A DNA stretch of 18,223 nucleotides from an uncultured Campylobacter sp. (GTDB lineage: Bacteria; Campylobacterota; Campylobacteria; Campylobacterales; Campylobacteraceae), in NCBI RefSeq assembly GCF_938030785.1, contig NZ_CALHIK010000111.1, positions 1 to 18,223 on the forward strand. The letters run 5' to 3'. A program made the position numbers and the translations under genes. The notes under the pieces were generated by a model that worked only from the letters and a program-made list of their open reading frames with translations, did not search any database and had not been told where the DNA came from. Below are positions 6,779 through 14,226 of this stretch, piece after piece (the first letter of the stretch is position 1; every line of letters starts with the position of its first letter).

Positions 6779-7282
6779 ATGCCATTGCTGGATAGTTTTA
6801 AAGTCGATCATACCCGCATGAATGCCCCGGGCGTGCGGCTCGCAAAGAGCATGAGCACCAAAAGCGGCGATAAGATCAGCGTCTACGATCTGCGGTTTTG
6901 CCGCCCGAATTTAGAGATTATGAGCGAGCGCGGCACCCACACGCTGGAGCATCTTTTCGCGGGCTTCATGCGCGAGCATCTAAATAGCGCGGACGTCGAG
7001 ATCATCGACATCTCGCCGATGGGGTGCCGCACGGGCTTTTATATGAGCGTGATCGGCGCGCCCAGCGAGAGCGCCGTCGCAGGGGCGTGGAGCGCGAGTA
7101 TGAAGGATATTTTGGGCGTGGGCTCTCAAGCGGATATCCCCGAGCTGAATAAATTTCAGTGCGGCACCTTCGCGATGCACTCGCTAGCAGAAGCTAAACA
7201 GATCGCGCAAAACGTGCTAAATAAAGGGATCGGCGTGATCAAAAACGACGAGATCGCGCTGGATCTAAATTTGATCAAATAG
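6779..7282 (+). CDS. luxS: S-ribosylhomocysteine lyase
   Basis: LuxS cleaves S-ribosylhomocysteine to homocysteine and DPD, the precursor of autoinducer-2, as part of recycling S-adenosylmethionine by-products in the cytosol. At 167 residues it has normal length. The Fe/Zn site is visible as His54, Glu57-His58 in HTLEH and Cys128 in KFQCGTF. The catalytic Cys83 sits in PMGCRTGFY. N-terminal DHTRMNAPGVRLAK is also canonical. The start at 6779 is fixed by AAGGAG 5 nt upstream. It stands alone, divergent from the tautomerase gene. No pfs or met gene is adjacent, so it is a single-gene unit, probably ended near the hairpin at 7303-7342. Confidence 0.97.
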   Translation: MPLLDSFKVDHTRMNAPGVRLAKSMSTKSGDKISVYDLRFCRPNLEIMSERGTHTLEHLFAGFMREHLNSADVEIIDISPMGCRTGFYMSVIGAPSESAVAGAWSASMKDILGVGSQADIPELNKFQCGTFAMHSLAEAKQIAQNVLNKGIGVIKNDEIALDLNLIK

Positions 7283-7302
7283 ATTTAAAATTTTACACCC
7301 AC

Positions 7303-7342
7303 CCAGGCGCCGTCGTTACTACTCGGCAGCGACGGCGCCCGG
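7303..7342 (+). terminator. strong hairpin downstream of luxS
   Basis: A perfect 10-bp stem (GGCGCCGTCG at 7306-7315 with CGACGGCGCC at 7330-7339) around a 14-nt loop, extendable by two pairs beyond one mismatch, begins about 20 nt past the luxS stop. No U-run follows, so it may stabilise the 3' end or act in a factor-assisted terminator. Confidence 0.5.
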
Positions 7343-7384
7343 CTCAACGCCTAATTTCAAAGCAAAATCAAAATTTAGAGGTTT

Positions 7385-7469
7385 AATTTTATAAATTTAG
7401 CAGGCAGATACGCTATTGCCGACTAAATTTACGAATTCGCTTATTTAAATTTTATAAATTTAACAGGCA
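7385..7469. repeat. 22-bp direct repeat, 63 bp apart
   Basis: The stretches 7385-7406 and 7448-7469 match at 21 of 22 positions; each begins AATTTTATAAATTTA and ends CAGGCA. Their start-to-start distance is 63 bp. The intervening sequence is not repeated. Each copy contains one AAATTT hexamer. Confidence 0.7.
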
Positions 7470-7682
7470 CGCAGTTTTAGCAGCCAAAACAACCGACCTT
7501 CTTCCTGCCAACAAAGGGTCTCGCAGCTCGTGCGAGAGAGAAACTTCCAGTGTCTTCGTATTATTTCATACGCACCAGAGTATTTCATCCGCTTCTGCGC
7601 TGCAAGAGTAAATTTCATAAATTCTAAATCCGTTTTGCGTTATCATTGCGCTAAATTTAAAATTTTACGCAAAGGGGATCAT

Positions 7683-8429
7683 ATGAAAAATACGGCATTC
7701 ATTACGGGCGCTACGAGCGGCTTTGGAGAGGCGATTTCTAGGGCGCTTAGCGCGCAGGGCTATAAGATCATAGCACTCGGGCGGCGCAAGGAGCGGCTAC
7801 AAAAGCTAGCCGGCGAGCTAGGCAATACGCACATTATCGCCGCGGATATTCGCGATAAAGCTGCGGTCTTTGATGCCGTAAGCGCACTGCCTGCAAATTT
7901 CAAAGATGTCGAAGTGCTCGTAAATAACGCAGGCCTCGCGCTCGGGCTTGAGGGGATTGCGCAGACGCCCGTAGAGGATTTGGAGACGATGGTCGATACG
8001 AATATCAAAGGCGTGCTGTATTCGACCAAGGCGGTGCTGCCGCTTATGATCGCGCGCAAAAGCGGCTATATCTTCAATCTCGGCTCGACTGCGGGCGCGT
8101 GGCCCTATCCGGGTAGCCACGTTTACGGCGCGAGCAAGGCGTTTATCAAGCAGTTTAGCCGCAATATCCGCAACGACCTGCGCGGCACGGGCATCCGCGT
8201 GACGGAGATTGCGCCGGGTATCTGCAAGAGCGAGTTTAGCGAGGTGCGCTTTAAAGGCGACGTAGCGCGCGCCGCGGCCGTGTATGAGGGGGTCGATGCG
8301 ATCCTGCCCGAGGATATCGCGCAGATCGTGCTAAGCTGCCTAGCGATGCCGCACCGAGTCAATATCAACGTAGTAGAGGCGATGGCGACGCAACAGAGCT
8401 GGGCGGGGCTTTTTATTGAGAAGAGCTAA
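7683..8429 (+). CDS. ydfG: YdfG-type NADP-dependent short-chain dehydrogenase
   Basis: The product is a 248-residue cytosolic oxidoreductase, very similar along its length to E. coli YdfG, which oxidises 3-hydroxy acids and serine/allo-threonine and reduces malonic semialdehyde. Seen: the cofactor loop TGATSGFG (residues 8-15), GRR at 33-35 favouring NADP, NNAG at 81-84, and the catalytic set Asn107, Ser135 (GSTAGAWPY), Tyr148 and Lys152 (YGASK). The C-terminal VNINVVEAMATQQSWAG matches the YdfG tail. The frame is open back to 7530, but the ATG at 7683 follows AAAGGGGA and begins exactly at the Rossmann strand, so it is the start. It appears to be a single-gene unit. Confidence 0.93.
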   Translation: MKNTAFITGATSGFGEAISRALSAQGYKIIALGRRKERLQKLAGELGNTHIIAADIRDKAAVFDAVSALPANFKDVEVLVNNAGLALGLEGIAQTPVEDLETMVDTNIKGVLYSTKAVLPLMIARKSGYIFNLGSTAGAWPYPGSHVYGASKAFIKQFSRNIRNDLRGTGIRVTEIAPGICKSEFSEVRFKGDVARAAAVYEGVDAILPEDIAQIVLSCLAMPHRVNINVVEAMATQQSWAGLFIEKS

Positions 8430-8763
8430 ATTTTGGCTGTGTACGCGCGGGCGTCTGGGCGAGCTTTGCATGAAATTTAGGCTAAATTTTATCGCGCGAG
8501 ATATTAAATTTAGAGGAATTTTTAAAATTCCGTCTTAAATTAAAGCCGAAATTCTATCCACAAATACCATACTTATGCGTCTTCTTACTTTTAGATGCGA
8601 TCTTCAATCCTCCAAAAAAATCGCACAGTAAAATGTGAATTTAAAATTTTTATTTAAGGTTTCGTTGTGAGTTTGACGCTTGAAATTTCACTTTCGCTGC
8701 ACGAAAAGAATGCTAAAATTCCGCCGAAACCGCACCGGATGCGGTGAACTTAAAGGAGCGAAA
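8430..8763. other. non-coding gap upstream of the cupin gene
   Basis: No gene is seen. A 17-bp palindrome GGAATTTTTAAAATTCC occupies 8515-8531, about 85 nt past the ydfG stop. The right end carries the cupin promoter and ribosome site. The rest is AT-rich and featureless. Confidence 0.5.
8714..8719 (+). promoter_or_regulatory. extended -10 box of the cupin gene
   Basis: TGCTAAAAT (box TAAAAT at 8714-8719), 45 nt upstream of the ATG at 8764; no -35 box is evident. Confidence 0.5.
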
Positions 8764-9102
8764 ATGCAAAGAATTTTTCATATAAAAGATGCTATTTGTA
8801 GCGACGAGCGAGCCGTAAAAACGACATTTTTTACTACAGAGGCCACTTGCGGCGCGGTTTGGATCGTCAAACGCGGCCAGGTCGTAGCGCCGCATATTCA
8901 CCCAGACGGAGATGACGTGTGGATCTGCTTAAGCGGACGCGGCGTGTTTTATCCGAGCAAGGGTGAGGAGGTGCCGATCTGTGCGGGCGATCTAATCATT
9001 TCCAAAAGCGGAGAGTGCCACGGTATGAAAAATACGGGCGATGAGGATTTTGTATTTGCAAGCGTTACGGCGCCGATTCCGTGCGGCTACGAAGCGATTT
9101 GA
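8764..9102 (+). CDS. small single-domain cupin
   Basis: A 112-residue cupin, a small beta-barrel that usually binds one metal. Motif 1 is visible at residues 44-60 (HIHPDGDDVWICLSGRG), with His44 and His46 and an acidic pair at 50-51 where Glu is usual. Motif 2 is AGDLIISKSGECHGMKNTG, with His86 as the third histidine. A few Cys residues (12, 29, 55, 73, 85) are unusual for so short a protein. The frame extends upstream to 8680, but AAGGAG at 8753-8758 is spaced for the ATG at 8764. The substrate is unknown: cupins of this size may be isomerases, dioxygenases or sensors, and the neighbours do not help. It has no signal peptide. Confidence 0.88.
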   Translation: MQRIFHIKDAICSDERAVKTTFFTTEATCGAVWIVKRGQVVAPHIHPDGDDVWICLSGRGVFYPSKGEEVPICAGDLIISKSGECHGMKNTGDEDFVFASVTAPIPCGYEAI

Positions 9103-9213
9103 ATTAAAATTCGCCAGAGATTTTGTGGCATTCGTAAAATAAATTAGCGCCGCAAAGAGTTGAATCAGAATTTGCCCGTAGCGTTAAATTTCATAAATTT
9201 AGCCGCGCTTTTG

Positions 9214-9219
9214 TACAAT
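9214..9219 (+). promoter_or_regulatory. -10 box of the DKNYY-like gene
   Basis: TACAAT preceded by TTG, 47 nt upstream of the ATG at 9266; one mismatch from consensus. Confidence 0.4.
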
Positions 9220-9265
9220 TTCAAGTGCCGCGCAATCTGCGGCGAGATTAAATTTGAGGCAAAAG

Positions 9266-10723
9266 ATGTATGAGGATTTTACACAAGAGCTAAAGGACGA
9301 GCGCGCGCAAAAGAAGCGCAAAGCTAGGGCGCGCGAGGCAGAAACAGATCGCAAGCCTGTACTAGACGCGCCTCGAGGCATGCCGCTTTGGCGCAAGATC
9401 GCGCTTGGCGTGACATTTGCATTCGCGGCTTTTAGCGCGCTTATTCTGGCGGCGGTTATAAATTCCGCAGACGACTACCCGCCGCGGGATGATGAGCAGA
9501 TCAAATACAGCGATTTTTATAAAAAAGGAGACGAAATTTACGCCCTCGTGGTGGGTGCGGGCTATTTTGCGATACCGGACGCGGATGCGGCGAGTTTTCG
9601 GGTTTTGGATTTCGGCTCCGGCTACCGCTCCAACGTCGGCGCGGACGTAAACGCCGTATATTGCGGCAATATCGCGATGAGCGAGCTGGAGCCCGCGCGC
9701 ACGAAAGCCGTGGCGTTCGGATACGTAAGCGACGGGCAGGTTAGCTACTTTTGCGACGGCGATGCGGTGCCGAACGACGCGCTGGGGCCGATTGAGCTTG
9801 CTTATCAAACCTTGGCGCATATTTTTTGGGATGCGCCCAAGCCGCAAAGCTACCTCTATAAATTTAAACGAATGGACGCTACGGATCTGCGCCAAATCGC
9901 GGGTTTGTATTACGCGGCGGAGGATTCGCGCGCGTTTTATAAGGGAGAGGTTTTGGCGGGCGCCGATGCTGCGAACTTGCAGGCTATAAAAGGCTCTGAC
10001 GGAAGAGCTAGTAGCGTTTATACCGCAGACGGCGCGAGCGTGTATTTTAAAAATCTACGCCTTGACGCGCGCGATAACGGCGGTCATTACGAACTTTTGA
10101 GGCAGCGGTTGAGCTATTTTTTGTGGGATGCGAAAGGCGGCGACGTTTTTGCGAACGATTTAGAATTTGACCCCGCCGCAGCGCCCTATACTCCGCTAAA
10201 TAGGCAGCTTGCGCACTCAAACCATCTGTTTTTTGCCTCCCCTGGCGGCATCTACTATTTCGACGAGAACGACGGAAAGCAAAAGCGCGCGGGAGGCAAC
10301 CCCTTTGCAGGCGAGGTTCGCGCGCTTAGCGGCAGCGTATTTCAAAGTGGCGAGCGGATATATTTTTTGGAGCGCGCGGATGTTTGGGGCGGCGGCCGCA
10401 GCAGTCGTAGGATGGTCGCTCGCAAAAGCGGGCTTTTCGCGCTCGATCTGCCGCACGAGTGGCGCAAGGTAGGCGGCGTGCACGGCGGACTATACGGCTG
10501 GGTGTATTCAAACGGCGGGCGATTTTTCTACTTCGACGATCTGGGCTCTTCGCAGCTGATAGATCGGTGTATTTATGAGATCAGGGATCTAAGCTTGGTT
10601 GAAATTTTGCTTCAAAAAAGCAGCCTTGGCACGAGCAAAATTCGCGAGATGATAAAAAGCGGCGGGCTTGAGGCGGTGGACGGCGAGCTGCTTTTTGAGA
10701 TAAAGACACGAGTGGAATTTTAG
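9266..10723 (+). CDS. membrane-anchored DKNYY-like repeat protein
   Basis: A 485-residue protein with a Lys/Arg/Glu-rich cytoplasmic head (residues 1-43), one membrane helix (about 44-66) and a large C-terminal part expected in the periplasm. That part is built of tyrosine-rich strand repeats such as YYAAEDSRAFYKGEVLAGADAA, SVYTADGASVYFKNLRL and LFFASPGGIYYFDEND. These resemble the DKNYY family, whose function is unknown and whose members are often surface or periplasmic. The frame begins at a TTG (9254), but GAGG at 9256-9259 serves the ATG at 9266. It is followed by two small hairpins. DKNYY assignment is by pattern and moderately sure; the single-helix anchor is clearer. Confidence 0.7.
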   Translation: MYEDFTQELKDERAQKKRKARAREAETDRKPVLDAPRGMPLWRKIALGVTFAFAAFSALILAAVINSADDYPPRDDEQIKYSDFYKKGDEIYALVVGAGYFAIPDADAASFRVLDFGSGYRSNVGADVNAVYCGNIAMSELEPARTKAVAFGYVSDGQVSYFCDGDAVPNDALGPIELAYQTLAHIFWDAPKPQSYLYKFKRMDATDLRQIAGLYYAAEDSRAFYKGEVLAGADAANLQAIKGSDGRASSVYTADGASVYFKNLRLDARDNGGHYELLRQRLSYFLWDAKGGDVFANDLEFDPAAAPYTPLNRQLAHSNHLFFASPGGIYYFDENDGKQKRAGGNPFAGEVRALSGSVFQSGERIYFLERADVWGGGRSSRRMVARKSGLFALDLPHEWRKVGGVHGGLYGWVYSNGGRFFYFDDLGSSQLIDRCIYEIRDLSLVEILLQKSSLGTSKIREMIKSGGLEAVDGELLFEIKTRVEF

Positions 10724-10725
10724 GC

Positions 10726-10757
10726 GCAATGGACATTGCCTGGACGCTAGAAAGCGT
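10726..10757 (+). terminator. twin hairpins after the DKNYY-like gene
   Basis: GCAAT-GGAC-ATTGC (10726-10739) and ACGCT-AGAA-AGCGT (10744-10757) are perfect 5-bp stems with tetraloops. They lie 2 and 20 nt beyond the stop codon and are followed by an AT-rich run with T-tracts. Confidence 0.4.
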
Positions 10758-11125
10758 TGCTAAATTTTAAAATTTGATTTTTGCGTAAATTTATGAAATT
10801 TAAGCGGTACTACGGGCTTTGGCGCGAGCTTAGGCTTAAATTTATTGCAAATCGCCTTTGGAGCAGTCGTGCAAAATTTTGTTTCGTCGTATCGAGATAG
10901 CCGCGAAGATTTATATCGGTCGCGATATTTGCGTCGTGGCGTGCTTAAGCAAGGCGTCGCCGTAAAATTTTATTCTCGGTGTGGGACACACGGTGCCAGA
11001 GCATAAATTTAAAAGTCTCAAATCGCAAAGCCGAACGCACAAATTTGGCGCCGAGCTTGCGAGATGAAATTTAAAGGAGCGGATTCAAAAGCACAAATCT
11101 CTTCTTTGATATAAAATTTAGCAGA

Positions 11126-11174
11126 GCGAGTGCAAATCGGGCGGCGCGATTAAAGCGCCGTTTTGCAAACTCGC
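11126..11174 (-). terminator. terminator-like hairpin of the mnmA transcript
   Basis: The core stem CGGCGC (11142-11147) with GCGCCG (11155-11160) has a 7-nt loop. Outer arms at 11126-11136 and 11162-11174 pair again except for a 2-nt bulge. It lies about 28 nt past the mnmA stop. On the plus strand the core is followed by TTTT, so it might work in both directions. Confidence 0.55.
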
Positions 11175-11202
11175 GAGCCTTAAGCGAAGCAAAAACAAAG
11201 CG

Positions 11203-12234
11203 CTATTTTATAAATCCGCTTGCCACTACGCGATCGTGCTCGTCGTAAAAAACCGCGAGCTGTGCCGGAGCGATGCCCGCTGCGGGCGCGGACAGCACGG
11301 CATGCACGCCACCGTCTTCGCGCGGCGAAATTTTAACGGGGAGTTTGGCGCTGCGGTAGCGGATCTTAACGCCGAGACCCGCCATATTTAAAATTTCATC
11401 CCTGTTTAAAAAGGCGTTGAAATTTTCGGTGTCGAACTCGTAGGTCGCTAGCTCGTCCTTGCCGCCCACGACGATCTCGTTTTTGTGCGGGTCGATGCTT
11501 AGCACGAAGTGTGGCTCATGCGCGCCGTGCACCGTAAAACCGCGGCGCTTGCCGATCGTGTAATGCATATAGCCCTCGTGAGTGCCGATGGCGTTGCCCG
11601 CGCGGTCGCGCACGATGCCGGGCATTTTGGTACCCGTATGACGGTTCAAAACGTCGATGTAGGTGGTGTCCACAAAGCAGATCTCGCTGCTTTCGCTCGC
11701 AGAGGCGATCTGCGAAAGCTCCGCATAGGCGCGCGCGGCCTCTTTTACGTCCTTTTTATACATCCCCCCAAGCGGAAAGAGCATAAACTCAAGCGCGGCG
11801 GGATCGATGTTTGCTAAAAAATAGCTCTGATCTTTGCTAAGATCTACAGCGGCTTTTAAAAGTCCGTCCTCGATGCGGACGTAATGCCCGGTAGCTAGGC
11901 GCTCAAAGCCCTGTTCGCGTGCAAATTCCAAGAGCTTACCGAGCTTTATGCGGCGGTTACACAGCGCGCACGGATTTGGCGTAAGACCGCCGATATAGGC
12001 CTGCACGAAGGGCTCGTAAACGTCGCGATTAAAATCATCCTGCAGATCCAAAATGTGGATTTTTATGCCTAAAAACTCGCCCACCTTGCAGACTTTGGCG
12101 ATGTTCGCCTCGTGATAGCCGGGCTTTGCGTGCAGCTTCATATAGCAGCCCTGCACCTCGTGCCCCGCGTCTTGCAGCAGCTTCGCGCACATCGAGCTAT
12201 CCACGCCACCGCTCATCGCGACTAAAATTTTCAC
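11203..12234 (-). CDS. mnmA: tRNA-specific 2-thiouridylase
   Basis: MnmA activates U34 of Lys, Glu and Gln tRNAs with ATP and inserts sulfur, improving decoding. The 343 residues show the PP-loop SGGVDSS (8-14), the nucleophile Cys89 in NPCALCNRRIK, and the persulfide Cys186 in SSEICFV, matching the E. coli catalytic pair. TGHYVR (115-120) and the C-terminal barrel domain are present. The protein starts with GTG at 12234, where GTGA overlaps the TGA of the upstream LOG-family gene, so translation is probably coupled. The Shine-Dalgarno-like GGAGA sits almost on the start codon. C. jejuni has, as I recall, the same pair of neighbours. The length is slightly shorter than E. coli MnmA. Confidence 0.96.
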   Translation of the reverse strand: MKILVAMSGGVDSSMCAKLLQDAGHEVQGCYMKLHAKPGYHEANIAKVCKVGEFLGIKIHILDLQDDFNRDVYEPFVQAYIGGLTPNPCALCNRRIKLGKLLEFAREQGFERLATGHYVRIEDGLLKAAVDLSKDQSYFLANIDPAALEFMLFPLGGMYKKDVKEAARAYAELSQIASASESSEICFVDTTYIDVLNRHTGTKMPGIVRDRAGNAIGTHEGYMHYTIGKRRGFTVHGAHEPHFVLSIDPHKNEIVVGGKDELATYEFDTENFNAFLNRDEILNMAGLGVKIRYRSAKLPVKISPREDGGVHAVLSAPAAGIAPAQLAVFYDEHDRVVASGFIK

Positions 12235-12836
12235 TCTCCAGCCCTTTTTCTAACGTCGTTTAAAATTTCATCCAGGCTGCTGCATAGCATGAAATTTTGC
12301 AGGTCCTCTTCACTTATAGCGCCCGATTTTAGCAGCGAAGTGCGGAAAAACTCCATCAAAGGCGCGTAAAATTCTTCGTCGTAAAGATAGATCTGCGCGC
12401 GCTTAAAGCCCGTTTGCACCAGCACTAAAATTTCAAATAGTTCATCCAGCGTCCCAAATCCGCCCGGAAAGATGACGAAAATTTCGCTATTTTCGATGAG
12501 CGCGCCTTTGCGCGGCGCAAATGCCGAAAAATGCGCGCCCGTAGTTAAAAAGCCGTTGTTTTTCTGCTCAAACGGCAGCGTGATGTTAAAGCCCACGCTC
12601 TGAGTTTTTGCGCGCGAGAAAGCGCCCTTGTTCGCGCCCAGCATGATCCCGCCGCCGCCGCCCGTGATGATCGCGTATCCCATATCTGCAAGCGCCGCAC
12701 AGAGGGTTTGCGCGTCTTTTACGTATCGGTTATCCTCGCTAAAGCGCGCCGAGCCGAAGATCGTAGCGCTGCGACCGACGTAGCGAAGGCTATTTCGCGC
12801 GATTTTGATATCTTTTAAAAGTTCTTTTATCTGCAT
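12231..12836 (-). CDS. LOG-family (TIGR00730-type) nucleotide-binding protein
   Basis: A 201-residue Rossmann-fold protein of the LOG/lysine-decarboxylase-like family. Members release the free base from nucleoside 5'-monophosphates (cytokinin or AMP phosphoribohydrolases). The family signatures are clear: FGSAR at 28-32, GGGGGIMLGANKGAF at 59-73, the PRK segment at 108-110 and PGGFGTLDE at 124-132. This arrangement matches the enzymatically active group. A cytokinin role in this bacterium is unlikely, and nucleotide turnover is more probable. The ATG at 12836 has only a weak ribosome site. It is coupled to mnmA by a 4-nt overlap, and 116 nt separate it from the flhG-like gene upstream. Confidence 0.88.
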   Translation of the reverse strand: MQIKELLKDIKIARNSLRYVGRSATIFGSARFSEDNRYVKDAQTLCAALADMGYAIITGGGGGIMLGANKGAFSRAKTQSVGFNITLPFEQKNNGFLTTGAHFSAFAPRKGALIENSEIFVIFPGGFGTLDELFEILVLVQTGFKRAQIYLYDEEFYAPLMEFFRTSLLKSGAISEEDLQNFMLCSSLDEILNDVRKRAGE

Positions 12837-12952
12837 GATTAATCTATCTTTTTCGTATATATTTTAAAATTTTGGCTTTTAGCTTAGCATTAAATTTTTA
12901 AATTTAGCCTTAAAATAGCAGGCTGTATGCTGTTTTAAAATTTTATCGTAAA

Positions 12953-13708
12953 TCATACTAGGTTACTAAGCTTTCTTAAAAATCCGCCGATGCCGCGATA
13001 AGCGCTCATGTCGATCGGCTCCAAGCCCTGTTTGCTTAAAAATCGCGAGACGCTCTGTCTAAGCGCGATGGTAGCGGGCGAGAATGGGCGGTGCGAATTA
13101 AAAAGCACGCGGTTGTGCGCGCACTCGGCGACGTCCTTGCAAAACGGTACGAAGCCCAGTAGCTTGAAATTTAGCTCGCTTATGTTTTTTTGCGCGACCG
13201 CTTTTAAATTTTCGTAGATCATCACGGCGTCCTCCTCGCTCGCGGTGAAATTTAGCAAAAACAAAATCTCTTTTTTGCTAGATCCAAGCGTCTTTAAAAG
13301 CGCGTAGGTGTTGCTGATCGCGCAGGGCTCGTTCGCGCATAGAGCGACGTTGTGATCCGCAACCTGGGTGAAGCTTTTTAAATTTTCAAGTCCCGCGTCG
13401 ATCAAAATAAAATCGAAAATTCCAGCTTCTTTCAGCTCGCTTGCAAATTTTGCGGAGTTATCGCCCGCGCCGTCCGCAGGCGAGACGAGAGTTAAATTTT
13501 GCGAAATTTTTACCGCGCTCGCGCTTTGAAGCGAGATTTTTTTGCCCTGCAGCGCGTTTAGGATGATCTCTTGGTTGCTAAAGCTCGGAGCCTCGATGAT
13601 CGCCGTGCGGTAGCCTATCTCGCTTAGAATTTCGCCGAAATTCGCCACGATCACGCTCTTGCCGACCCCGCCTTTGGCGCTTAAAAAATTTACGATTTTA
13701 TTTTGCAT
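12953..13708 (-). CDS. degenerate FlhG/MinD-family ATPase
   Basis: A 251-residue P-loop protein that aligns along its length with C. jejuni FlhG, the ATPase that limits flagellar number. Examples are IYENLKAVAQKNISELNFKLLGFV and the amphipathic C-terminus GGFLRKLSNLV, a probable membrane anchor. The deviant Walker A SAKGGVGKS (10-18) and Walker B ILID with Asp104 remain. The Walker A' motif, normally DADIGLANLD, reads EAPSFSNQE (39-47): both aspartates are gone and one residue appears deleted. The conserved DTGAG after Walker B is altered to DAGLE. It lacks the N-terminal extension of FlhG. The ATG at 13708 lies inside folK, with GAGGA upstream. No flhF precedes it and no fliA follows. It is probably a relic or repurposed FlhG that binds ATP poorly or does not hydrolyse it. 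Confidence 0.8.
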   Translation of the reverse strand: MQNKIVNFLSAKGGVGKSVIVANFGEILSEIGYRTAIIEAPSFSNQEIILNALQGKKISLQSASAVKISQNLTLVSPADGAGDNSAKFASELKEAGIFDFILIDAGLENLKSFTQVADHNVALCANEPCAISNTYALLKTLGSSKKEILFLLNFTASEEDAVMIYENLKAVAQKNISELNFKLLGFVPFCKDVAECAHNRVLFNSHRPFSPATIALRQSVSRFLSKQGLEPIDMSAYRGIGGFLRKLSNLV

Positions 13709-14226
13709 ATCAGTCCTCTTTTAAATTTCATTGTTCCAAGCGGCAAAATCACGCTTATGCGCTCGTTTACTCCGGGATGCGGCAGAGCCAGCCTGCTGCT
13801 GGGCCTTACCTTTGCGCTTGCGTATAAAATATCCACATCCAGCGTGCGCGGCGCGTTTTTAAAGCTTCGTTTGCGCCCAAATTTCAGCTCTGCGCGCTGC
13901 ATAATCTTAAGCAACGCAAGCGGCGCTAGGGAACTTTGCACGAGCATCACGGCGTTTAAAAAATTTTCCTGCCGCAAAAAGCCGAACGGCCTGTTTTTTA
14001 AGATCAAGGAATTTTGCGCCACGAAAAAGCGCGTATCGCTTTGTAAAACGCGATAAAACCGCTCGAAGCGCCGCCTGACGCCCCCTAAATTGCCGCCGAG
14101 CCCGAGCAGGTATAAATTTTTAAAATTTCCGCGCTCGCGGCGTCTCATCGGAAAAACGGCGCTTTTTACGACGCACAGCGCGTCCGCGCACTCGTAAAAT
14201 CCGTTTTTCTTAAGTCGCACGTTCAT
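13690..14226 (-). CDS. folK: 6-hydroxymethyl-7,8-dihydropterin pyrophosphokinase (HPPK)
   Basis: FolK transfers pyrophosphate from ATP to hydroxymethyl-dihydropterin in folate synthesis. The 178-residue product has the opening strand LYLLGLGGNLG (38-48), the pterin-binding region RPFGFLRQENFLNAVMLV, and the signature APRTLDVDIL (125-134) with the two Mg-binding aspartates Asp130 and Asp132. PHPGVNER (149-156) follows. It carries about 37 extra basic residues before the HPPK core, an N-terminal extension that I recall also in C. jejuni FolK. The ATG at 14226 overlaps the TGA of the peptidase gene (ATGA). No ribosome site is seen, so coupling is likely. Its 3' end overlaps the flhG-like gene by 19 nt. 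Confidence 0.93.
   Translation of the reverse strand: MNVRLKKNGFYECADALCVVKSAVFPMRRRERGNFKNLYLLGLGGNLGGVRRRFERFYRVLQSDTRFFVAQNSLILKNRPFGFLRQENFLNAVMLVQSSLAPLALLKIMQRAELKFGRKRSFKNAPRTLDVDILYASAKVRPSSRLALPHPGVNERISVILPLGTMKFKRGLICKIKS

Larger units (their letters stand above)
7283..7682. other. non-coding gap with hairpin and direct repeat
   Basis: This 400-bp gap between luxS and the dehydrogenase gene contains the luxS-distal hairpin and a 22-bp direct repeat. The open frame runs upstream of the dehydrogenase to 7530 but has no ribosome site there and no family resemblance, so I treat it as leader. A TAAATTT-rich region near 7650 may contain the promoter, but I cannot place a -10 box with confidence. 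Confidence 0.5.
10724..11202. other. non-coding convergent gap
   Basis: This 479-bp stretch lies between the DKNYY-like gene and mnmA, which converge. No ORF with a start signal and no tRNA-like fold was found. It holds two small hairpins just past the left gene, another at 10979-10991 (GTGTG, GGA, CACAC), and a long one at 11126-11174 at the end of the mnmA transcript. RAATTY hexamers are frequent. Its length is unusual for this otherwise compact region, and it may contain decayed gene sequence, but I see no recognisable remnant. Confidence 0.5.

Noticed and set aside
7530..7682. 51-residue N-terminal extension of the dehydrogenase
   Set aside because: There is no ribosome site at 7530 and no family resemblance. 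The ATG at 7683 has a good site and begins at the Rossmann strand.
8515..8531. Palindrome GGAATTTTTAAAATTCC as the ydfG terminator
   Set aside because: The stem is nearly all A-T with no real loop and no following U-run. It is more likely part of the AAATTT background.
9362..9895. 177-codon minus-strand frame
   Set aside because: It is antisense to the DKNYY-like gene, rich in Arg and His as shadow frames of GC-rich genes are, with no recognisable domain.
10724..11202. Possible tRNA or small RNA gene in the long gap
   Set aside because: Small hairpins exist, but no cloverleaf, TTCRANY-type T-loop or CCA end could be assembled, so only non-coding DNA is reported.
11203..12234. Start of mnmA at the ATG of codon 7
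   Set aside because: It would remove the first beta strand leading into the PP-loop. The coupled GTG at 12234 preserves it.
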